Source: Deinococcus aquatilis DSM 23025
GTDB taxonomy: Bacteria > Deinococcota > Deinococci > Deinococcales > Deinococcaceae
Length of the DNA stretch: 29,990 bases
Reading direction: 5' to 3'
Assembly (NCBI RefSeq): GCF_000378445.1
Contig: NZ_KB899749.1
Location: forward strand, 1-29,990
The position numbers and the translations under genes are program-made. The notes beneath the pieces were generated by a model, which did no database searches, was not told where the DNA came from, and saw only the letters and a list, made by a program, of their open reading frames with translations. Position 1 is the first letter of the stretch; every line of letters starts with the position of its first letter. Below, in pieces: positions 24,669 to 29,990 of the stretch.

Positions 24669-25001
24669 GCTCTGTTCTCCGCGTGACTGTGTTCGTCTGA
24701 CCCCGGCTGAAGTTCGTCCTGGGTGAGCTTGGCCCTCCTTCCTCCGCTCTCCTGACTGACCTTTCCGTACAGGGTGAAGAGAGTTCCCTTCTGCCTTTAC
24801 GAGGTTGCCGTGTCCGGTTCCCTTGGTCCTCAGCCCACCTCAGTCTTGCCTGTTCCCGAGTGGTGTTTGGCCCATTCCGTCCGGCGGCGACGGTGACCGC
24901 CTCGGCCAGCCACCTGCCCAGCGGCGACATCTCCATCTGAAGCCTGGTGGTCCTGAAACCCACTTTTCCACCTGCTTTCAACTGTAGCCAAGGAGCTTCC
25001 C
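24669..25001 (+). other. Long C/T-rich untranslated leader
   Basis: No gene is supported here. The strand is rich in C and T and poor in G for long stretches (for example 24601-24660 and 24725-24780), which is the type of sequence Rho loads on. I see no intrinsic terminator. Rho-dependent attenuation when the Cys leader is read freely is one possible design. A small stem GGCGG/CCGCC lies near 24882-24900. Confidence 0.4.
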
Positions 25002-25172
25002 ATGACCTTCAACCTTCTCCAGACCCGCGCCCTGAGTGCTGCTGTGCTGGCCCTTCCCCTCTCCAGCGCGGCGCAGGCGGTCACCTTTACTGTTGGTGAT
25101 CAGTTGGCCGCGCCGTTCCAAACCCAGTTGCGGTTTTCACGGTCTGCCCTCGCCCACAGGGGAGCCGCATGA
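25002..25172 (+). pseudogene. Signal-peptide stub, possible remains of a substrate-binding protein
   Basis: This 56-codon ORF has AAGGAG 8 nt upstream. It encodes a good signal peptide ([16 protein letters not shown]) followed by [12 protein letters not shown], like the mature start of a periplasmic binding protein, and then ends after about 30 residues. The stop overlaps the next start (ATGA, 25169-25172), so it may now serve to couple translation. An internal deletion that removed the body of the protein would explain it. It may instead be a genuine small exported peptide. Confidence 0.55.
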
Positions 25173-25975
25173 CCAGCCTGACCTTCATCTCTCTGCTTTC
25201 GCCGCACCTGCACGGCTTTTACACGCAACTGCTGGCTCAGTTGTCGGTTCCCCTGGGCCAGCAGTTGCGCCTGCTGCCTTCCGGCGAGTGGTCAGCTGCT
25301 CGCCGCAGCGTGGCCGCCGCCGAAGTAGACGGCGCGTTTCAGTGCGGCCTGATTTTGCAGCAGCATTCGGCATTTGTGCCGGTAGCGGCTCCAGTGCCAC
25401 TCGGACAGGGGCAGGCAGTGTACGCCACCCATATCGTCGTGCGGGGAGAGTCGCCCGCTCAGCAGTTCGGAGACCTTGAGGGCGGACGCTGGACCTACAA
25501 CGACCCGACCTCGTTTTCTGGATATGTGGCGCTACATGCCCATGCCGCCCGCCTGGGTTTACCGCCAGGATTCTTCGGTGTGTCCCGCTGGAGCGGCTCT
25601 CATCTGGCCTCGCTGGACGCGGTGCTGAGGGGTGAGGTGGACGCGGCGGGCCTCGACAGCACCGTATTCAGCGCTGCCCTACGTGCGCGGCCTGCTCTGC
25701 GCCGTCATCTGCGCGTGCTGACCACCCTCGGCCCTTACCCCATTCCTCCCGTCACGCTGCGCCGCACCTTGCCGCCCGCGCTGCACCAACAGATTCAGGC
25801 GGCTCTGACGGAACTTCACGTCCACCCCACAGGCCGGGCACTGTTGCGGCAGGCGGGCTTCAGCCGCTTTGTGGCCACTACCGAAGCTGCTTACCTGCCT
25901 CTGCAGGCTGAAGCCGCCCACGCCGACCACTGGCGACACACAGCGCCCCTGGCTCAGAGGTCTGCCTATGTTTGA
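25169..25975 (+). CDS. PhnD-like substrate-binding protein without signal peptide
   Basis: This 268-residue protein resembles the phosphate/phosphonate/phosphite-binding family. The mid-region [26 protein letters not shown] (region about 104-129) matches the A.ND..S.SGY motif that contacts the ligand, and [21 protein letters not shown] fits the next family block. The N-terminus [18 protein letters not shown] is not a signal peptide, so it would be cytosolic unless exported otherwise. No permease or ATPase gene is adjacent. Its place under a sulfur-type promoter and Cys leader points to an organosulfur or sulfonate ligand, or to a sensor role. These are inferences. Confidence 0.75.
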
Positions 25976-26642
25976 ACTTGCTTCCAGCGACCACCCATAC
26001 AGCAGTCCACTGCAGTCTGAACAACAGCCAAGACCGGGTCGCCCCCTGCTCTCACCGAGTGAAATCGCTCCCGCCCACACCTTTGCCGACCCCGAACACA
26101 GCGCCGCCGATCTGCACGATCTGTGCCAGATGCAGGCCCATCTGCGCCTGACCCTGAACGGCCTTCCCGCCGACACCACCCAGTTCAACCCCCTTCAACT
26201 TGACCGCCTCTATGACCCAGAAGGCCTGCGTACCCTGTCCGCTTTAACAGTGGTGGGGTTCCGGGGTCTGTGCCGCACCGACGTCTCGGCCGCTCTGCTG
26301 GAAGAGGTCAACCGGGTGGATACCGCCTTGGGCGTACAGCTGGAGCGCGATCAGAGCCGGATGATTTTGGGGTACAGCACCCGTCAACTCGGCCCACATG
26401 ACTGGCTGAATCTGGTGGTGCTGCGGAGTGAGGCGGGGCTGCACTACTGGCACCGCAGCGCCCTGCACCGCTACGCCGCTCAGGAATTGTCGCCTCAGCT
26501 GTATCAAGGCATTCGGCTGCACACGGCCACGTTGCCGCAGGGCCTCGGCGGACCGCTTCACCTGATCACCACCAAATATTACGCATTCGGGGCGGCACCT
26601 TGGCAGGCTCAACGAAACTACGGGGCCGTGGCTTCAGACTGA
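25968..26642 (+). CDS. Hypothetical protein in the PhnD-like cluster
   Basis: I do not recognise this 224-residue protein. It starts at ATG 25968 (AGAGG 8 nt upstream), inside the end of the PhnD-like gene, so the two are coupled. It has no signal peptide or membrane helix. The N-terminal 40 residues look disordered. The rest is mixed alpha/beta with a notable stretch rich in Trp, His and Tyr (DWLNLVVLRSEAGLHYWHRS, about 142-161), which could belong to a small ferredoxin-like domain or a ligand pocket. Tight coupling suggests that it works with the PhnD-like protein. Confidence 0.65.
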   Translation: MFELASSDHPYSSPLQSEQQPRPGRPLLSPSEIAPAHTFADPEHSAADLHDLCQMQAHLRLTLNGLPADTTQFNPLQLDRLYDPEGLRTLSALTVVGFRGLCRTDVSAALLEEVNRVDTALGVQLERDQSRMILGYSTRQLGPHDWLNLVVLRSEAGLHYWHRSALHRYAAQELSPQLYQGIRLHTATLPQGLGGPLHLITTKYYAFGAAPWQAQRNYGAVASD

Positions 26643-26702
26643 TCTGCGGGCCGAGTTGCCACCACGGTACTCTCCTGGCTCACAGCTGGTCGGCGTTGCG
26701 CA

Positions 26703-26720
26703 CCGCCTAGCCCCAGGCGG
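26703..26720. other. Hairpin after the PhnD-like cluster
   Basis: CCGCCT pairs with AGGCGG across a 6-nt loop, 60 nt after the last stop of the cluster. No U-tract follows, so any terminator role is weak. Confidence 0.35.
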
Positions 26721-26823
26721 CGAGCACATTCTGGTGCAGCCGGGGGTACTGCACGCTATTCAAGCTCAATCCCGGTAAGGCAACAAAGTTCTGGCAAGTG
26801 AACGAGGTGCAACCCTACCCCGC

Positions 26824-27669
26824 TCAGAGAATGGGACCCGGTATGGCGCGGCCGAACCGTGCAAGGAGCCGGGCCAGACTGGCCCCATCCATCCTGAGCG
26901 GGCTGCCTGCGGCCAGGTCCAGGTCATCGAGAGATCCTGCCCGCTCAGCCATCAGGCGCTGGGCATTGTACGGCCTGCCGATGGGCGAGGCGTGACCGGT
27001 GAGGATCCAATCGAAGACGCCGATCAACTGCATGCCGAGGTGACCAGGGCGTTCATACCGCACCAAGACGGTCGTGCCACTGGGCGAGAGGGTCAGATGA
27101 TGTACCCGGGTCAGTTCATAATCGTGGACCTGTGCGTCTCTCCCCAGATGTGGCCGCAGCCGGTCAGGATGCGGCCAGATGGTGGTCCGTAGCGGGTGGG
27201 GCCGAAGAGAGGCGAAGGGGCGATACAGCAGGGGCGCACTCAGGCGGGCGATGGTACTCCAGGTCCCCGCGCTGCGGGGGTAACCGCACGCCAACAGGTA
27301 GCCGGTGATGACGTGAACCAGCAGGGGACTGGTGGCGTAGTGCCGAACCATGTCCAGCCGGACCTGCGCCACGCGCTCGGCGGTGAGCAGGGGGTCCAGC
27401 ACAGCGGCAGGTGGATCTGGCGCGGTCCAGAACTGGGGCGTGAGGGCAGCTTGCTTGCGGAACTGCAGGACGCGCCGGGTCCAGTGGAGCAGTTCGGGCA
27501 CATACAGGAAAAGGCCCATAGCCAGGCTGATGCCGTAGCCCAGGGCGAGCACCCGCTCGAAGGCCTGAGGTTCTGAACCGCACTGTGCCTGCAACATCAG
27601 TTCGAGACGCAGGTCAGGCAAGCGCTGGATATGCGCGTTGAGGGTGCCGAGGTAGGTGGGCGTTGTCAT
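26824..27669 (-). CDS. Hypothetical protein, 281 residues
   Basis: I do not recognise this protein. It starts at ATG 27669 without a clear RBS. An N-terminal helical part contains one hydrophobic stretch (about 43-60, LGYGISLAMGLFLYVPEL). The C-terminal half looks like a beta-rich domain (VHHLTLSPSGTTVLVRYERPG, region) and ends in a helical tail. There are no catalytic motifs I can name. It lies between the sulfur island and an IS5 element on the opposite strand, so it is probably not part of either. Confidence 0.6.
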   Translation of the reverse strand: MTTPTYLGTLNAHIQRLPDLRLELMLQAQCGSEPQAFERVLALGYGISLAMGLFLYVPELLHWTRRVLQFRKQAALTPQFWTAPDPPAAVLDPLLTAERVAQVRLDMVRHYATSPLLVHVITGYLLACGYPRSAGTWSTIARLSAPLLYRPFASLRPHPLRTTIWPHPDRLRPHLGRDAQVHDYELTRVHHLTLSPSGTTVLVRYERPGHLGMQLIGVFDWILTGHASPIGRPYNAQRLMAERAGSLDDLDLAAGSPLRMDGASLARLLARFGRAIPGPIL

Positions 27670-27692
27670 GGAAAAAGGTCAGGGGGAAAAGA

Positions 27693-27845
27693 TGTTCGCC
27701 CGAAGCTGCGAACAGGGGATATCAGTACACGGGTGCCGTTCTTTGAGGGCAACAGCCAAGTCGCGTGCATAGTTGGACTCCCTCTGTATATCGCGCTATT
27801 CTGCAACAATCTAAAGGCGACCCACGAGGATCGCCTTTTTTCTTT
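27693..27845 (+). ncRNA. Candidate small RNA ending in an intrinsic terminator
   Basis: A hairpin GTTCGC/GCGAAC lies at about 27693-27712, and a strong terminator ends the region at 27813-27845. No plus-strand gene lies between 27670 and the terminator. The transcript start is not known and no family is recognised, so this is tentative. Confidence 0.25.
27813..27845 (+). terminator. Rho-independent terminator
   Basis: AAAGGCGA (27813-27820) pairs with TCGCCTTT (27831-27838) across a 10-nt loop and is followed by TTTTCTTT. This is the clearest intrinsic terminator in the window, reading rightwards. Confidence 0.8.
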
Positions 27846-27868
27846 GTATTACAGACTCGCGCTTCATT

Positions 27869-27886
27869 AGACCTCTTGCGAAAGTC
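27869..27886 (+). repeat. IS5-family left terminal inverted repeat
   Basis: It pairs perfectly with 28743-28760 and is preceded by ATT, the possible target duplication. Confidence 0.88.
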
Positions 27887-27904
27887 GTGGGTTAAGCTGG
27901 CAGG

Positions 27905-28744
27905 GTGGAGCGAGACCGCCCGACACGCACGCTGAAGATGAATCGCAAGCAATTTCGTCGACGTACCGGGGTCTACCCGGAAACCTTTGCTGAGATGGAA
28001 GAGGTGCTGACCCTCCGCGAAGGACGGAAGAAGAACTCTGGCCGCCCGGCCGCGCTCAGCGTGGCGGAACAACTCCTGATGACGCTGGAATTCTGGCGCG
28101 AGTACCGCACCTTCGCGCATCTTGGCGACGATTGGGGCGTGCATGACGATGGCGTGCACCCTCCGGTGGAACGCGTGGAAGCGGCCCTGATCGCCAGTGC
28201 ACAGTTCCAGATGCCGAGGAAGCGGGTGTTTCAGGAAGCGCAACTCGTCTACAGCATCGTTGCCGTCGATGCTTCCGAAGTGCCCTGTGAACGACCCAAA
28301 AAAAGCAACGCCGCTGGTACAGCGGCAAGAAAAAGCGGCATACCCTGAAGTTTCAGCTGCTGATCTGCACGGTGACGCAGCGCCGTGTTGGGCACCGCCA
28401 CAAGTGCTGGAGCGGTTCATGATCGAAAACTCTTTCGTCAATCTGGCGTGCGGTTGCCCCACGACACAGCCCTGATCGGGGACGCCGGGTATCAGGGCCT
28501 CTGGAGAACCCACGGGCACGCCATCACCACCCATAAGGCGACGCGAGCGTCGCCCCTCTCCGCTGACCAACGCCAAGAAAACCGTGTGCTGGCGCATACC
28601 CGGCAGGGCACCCTGCATGTCATTCGGCGGATGAAAGTCTTTCATGTGCTGAAGGGCATCTGTCGCCATCGGCGGCGTCGCTTCGCCCTCCGGGTTCAAC
28701 TCATTGCCGCGCTCTGCAACCTGACCCGAGCCTGCCCGTCATGA
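27905..28744 (+). pseudogene. IS5-family transposase with two frame changes and lost catalytic Glu
   Basis: The first part (GTG 27905) encodes the N-terminal domain and VDASEVPCERPKK with the first catalytic Asp. At a run of seven A's (about 28299-28305) the frame must slip by -1 to give KKKQRRWYSGKKKRHTLKFQ. A second change near 28381-28384 (one extra C) is needed to resume at VLGTATSAGAVHDRKLF and LIGDAGYQGLW, the second Asp. The third motif reads RQGTLHVIRRMKVFHVL, where family members have VEHVIRR, so the catalytic Glu appears to be replaced by Leu. Slippage at the A-run could be natural, but the second shift and the lost Glu mark a dead gene. Confidence 0.8.
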
Positions 28745-28760
28745 CTTTCGCAAGAGGTCT
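28743..28760 (-). repeat. IS5-family right terminal inverted repeat
   Basis: This is the exact reverse complement of 27869-27886. It follows directly after the transposase stop codon region and is followed by ATT. Confidence 0.88.
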
Positions 28761-28763
28761 ATT

Positions 28764-29352
28764 CAGGAGTCTGAGTAGGTCTCCCTCTCTGTAGTGATGC
28801 TGCGCTCACAGGCAGGCAAAAGGGGAGGCCTTTGTGCGGTAAACAGCGAAGGCCCAAGCTGTGATCTGGTGGAGGGCTGGCATCAAGCAACCAAGAGATA
28901 CGCTGGATCTGCCCCAGGCAGTGCTTCAACGCACGGATGAAGAATAAGATTCCAGCCAATGACCAGCCTCCGCCATCCCTGATGCCCCGGACTTGAGGTC
29001 TGTAACCTGCCGGTGGAAGGACTGAACGGTAGATTGAAGACTGCTCAGAGACAAACGGTGCTGGTCAGACTTGCAGTCAGTCACAGACAATCAGCTCCCC
29101 CTGATTCATTTGCCAGAACCACCTTGACAACGTCACCTGCGAGGTGAAGGGCGACGGCACAATTCCGTTCAATAGATCAGCCCACTGTGCAGGGGTAGGG
29201 GAGAATGAGCTAGCTCCGGCTTCCGATTTAAGTAGGTCGAAGTTAATCTATAGATTAACCGAGCGAAGCGAGTATCGAAGAAAGTACGTCGTAGTGGGAA
29301 TGGAGTTTTATTCCGCAGTTTGGGGTAAAGCGGAATGTTAACTACATCGTAC
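28764..29352. other. Gene-poor stretch between IS5 and the small phage-type gene
   Basis: No gene is supported in these 590 bases. The left half has only short unrelated frames. The right half (29180-29350) is more AT-rich than its surroundings. It holds an 18-bp perfect palindrome (29242-29259) and a stem ATTCCGC/GCGGAAT (29310-29316 with 29330-29336) about 17 nt after the stop of the minus-strand gene. Confidence 0.4.
29242..29259. repeat. 18-bp perfect palindrome
   Basis: GTTAATCTATAGATTAAC reads the same on both strands without a spacer. It lies in an AT-rich island in otherwise GC-rich DNA, downstream of the small minus-strand gene. It could bind a dimeric regulator or recombinase. Confidence 0.7.
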
Positions 29353-29700
29353 TTAGTTGCCTTCCATTTTTTCCAACTGCTCGACAAGCCCTTCACTCCA
29401 AGTGCGCCCCGCGTCGCCGCCCCACAGGAGCCAAGCGATGTAGCCGCGTGATGGCTTGCCGCTTTTGCCCGTCTGATCCAGGTTGTCGTGGGCGTGCCGT
29501 GGAAAGTAACGGGCAATGTGCCGTGCTTTGCGTGCCGTAACGGTGCCACCTGCGGCCAGTAGCTTGGCTGTCGCTTCACCAACTTTGGTACCGCCAAAGC
29601 CGTGTTCTTCGCGCAGCTTCAGTCCTCGCTCGGCATTGTCCTGAACGGATTTAGGAATGTCCAAATTGACGGTCTTTTTCGTGGTTTTGTTGCTTGGCAT
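29353..29700 (-). CDS. Small phage-type helical protein
   Basis: This protein has 115 residues when started at ATG 29700; an in-frame TTG at 29715 is possible. The N-terminus is basic (KTTKKTVNLDIPKSVQDNAERGLKLREEHG). The core FGGTKVGEATAKLLAAGGTVTARKARHIARYFPRHAHD and AWLLWGGDAGRTWSEGLV matches, from memory, the GGT.VGVARAR...VRRM..YF.RH and WGGDAG.SW pattern of a helical domain seen in phage head-gene products. It stands alone here, with no other phage gene. The role is unknown; a domesticated or stranded phage gene is likely. Confidence 0.6.
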   Translation of the reverse strand: MPSNKTTKKTVNLDIPKSVQDNAERGLKLREEHGFGGTKVGEATAKLLAAGGTVTARKARHIARYFPRHAHDNLDQTGKSGKPSRGYIAWLLWGGDAGRTWSEGLVEQLEKMEGN

Positions 29701-29768
29701 GGCCCAAGGTGTCAAAGGAGATAGGCCAAGTCGGTAAGCCAGTGATATTGCAAGGCCTTCGTGGAGGA

Positions 29769-29990
29769 TCAGTTCAGTGTGGCGCGGTGTTCCTCAAAGT
29801 GAGTCGGTGAGCGGTACCCTAAGCTGGAGTGACGCCGCTCACGGTTGTAAAACACCTCAATCCACTCAAAGACTAAATTACGCGTGTCAGAGCGGTTTCC
29901 TTGTGCTTTATCGAGGTTCAGCTCCAGCTTGAGGGTGGCAAAAAAGCTTTCCATCGCCGCGTTGTCCCAGCATTCTCCTTTGCGACTCAT
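29769..29990 (-). CDS. IS3-family transposase OrfB, C-terminal part (runs off the window)
   Basis: Read leftwards from the window edge, it encodes SRKGECWDNAAMESFFATLK, with the catalytic Glu in AMESFF, then VFEWIEVFYNRERRHSSLGYRSPTHFEEHRATLN and a stop at 29769. This is the end of the rve integrase domain of IS3 transposases. The frame is intact as far as it can be seen, so the full element may be functional. The right IS end probably lies within about 30 nt of the stop but is not resolved. Confidence 0.88.
   Translation of the reverse strand: MSRKGECWDNAAMESFFATLKLELNLDKAQGNRSDTRNLVFEWIEVFYNRERRHSSLGYRSPTHFEEHRATLN

Larger units (their letters stand above)
27869..28760 (+). mobile_element. 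IS5-family insertion sequence with intact ends, dead transposase
   Basis: Perfect 18-bp terminal inverted repeats bound the element: AGACCTCTTGCGAAAGTC at 27869-27886 and its reverse complement at 28743-28760. Flanking bases ATT on both sides (27866-27868 and 28761-28763) fit a 3-bp target duplication. The transposase inside is frameshifted. Confidence 0.88.

Noticed and set aside
24595..24981. Minus-strand open frame of 128 codons in the leader region
   Set aside because: It is low-complexity (Arg, Gly, Ser) with no RBS and is opposite to the proposed leader. It is best explained by the C/T-rich composition.
27722..28699. Minus-strand open frame of 325 codons across the IS5 element
   Set aside because: It is antisense to the transposase and spans the IS boundary, so it cannot be an old gene.
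1..29990. CRISPR arrays, tRNA and rRNA genes
   Set aside because: I saw no regularly spaced repeats, no T-arm/CCA-type tRNA pattern and no rRNA sequence by eye.

Overview
The window looks like part of a Deinococcus genome or a close relative. It is GC-rich, short RBSs alternate with leaderless starts that have a TANNNT box 6-8 nt upstream, and the IS mix (IS982, IS3, IS110, IS5) and protein style are typical of that genus. This is inferred from the sequence alone. The window begins exactly at the terminal repeat of an IS982 element and ends inside an IS3-family transposase, so it may be a whole contig broken at multicopy elements, perhaps from a plasmid or another accessory replicon.

Region 1 (1-10620) is accessory and heavily scarred. 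An IS982 element (1-919) has cut the 5' part off an Imm11-type immunity gene, and an intact paralogue follows with an ATGA overlap. Then come an unrecognised gene (2514-3101, minus), an IS3 fragment, an ATP-grasp pseudogene, one copy of a degenerate dispersed repeat, and two coupled CNNM/HlyC-type CBS membrane proteins (4795-7388, minus). After these lie an IS3 orfA/orfB wreck, an intact IS110 transposase, a PAS...EAL signalling pseudogene and the second copy of the dispersed repeat.

Region 2 (10621-26642) is a sulfur-acquisition island. A promoter with an embedded palindrome and a SAM-I riboswitch precede metN-metI-metQ-metQ', a family-5 substrate-binding protein with two permeases but no ATPase, and an OsmC-family protein. 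A TauE/SafE-type exporter follows. Convergent to it is a sulfate transporter operon (sbp-cysT-cysW-cysA, transcribed leftwards). An Rrf2-type regulator with three cysteines is divergent from sbp, and a beta-carbonic anhydrase is convergent to the regulator. Rightwards from 24477 is a third promoter with the same palindrome. It leads to a 23-codon peptide ending in four cysteines before its last residue, a long C-rich leader, a 56-codon signal-peptide stub, a cytosolic PhnD-like binding protein and an unrecognised protein.

The palindrome AGTTGAC-N7-GTMAWCT occurs at all three promoters (10657, 23128 on minus, 24477), each time with TTGACA of a -35 box inside its first arm. The simplest reading is one regulon, possibly run by the local Rrf2 protein. 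A SAM riboswitch is layered on the methionine operon and a cysteine-sensing leader peptide on the PhnD-like cluster. That last cluster (24477-26642) is the best candidate for an undescribed system.

Region 3 (26643-29990) returns to accessory DNA: an unrecognised minus-strand gene, an orphan intrinsic terminator, a dead IS5-family element with intact ends, an AT-rich stretch with an 18-bp perfect palindrome, a small phage-type protein and the truncated IS3 transposase at the edge.
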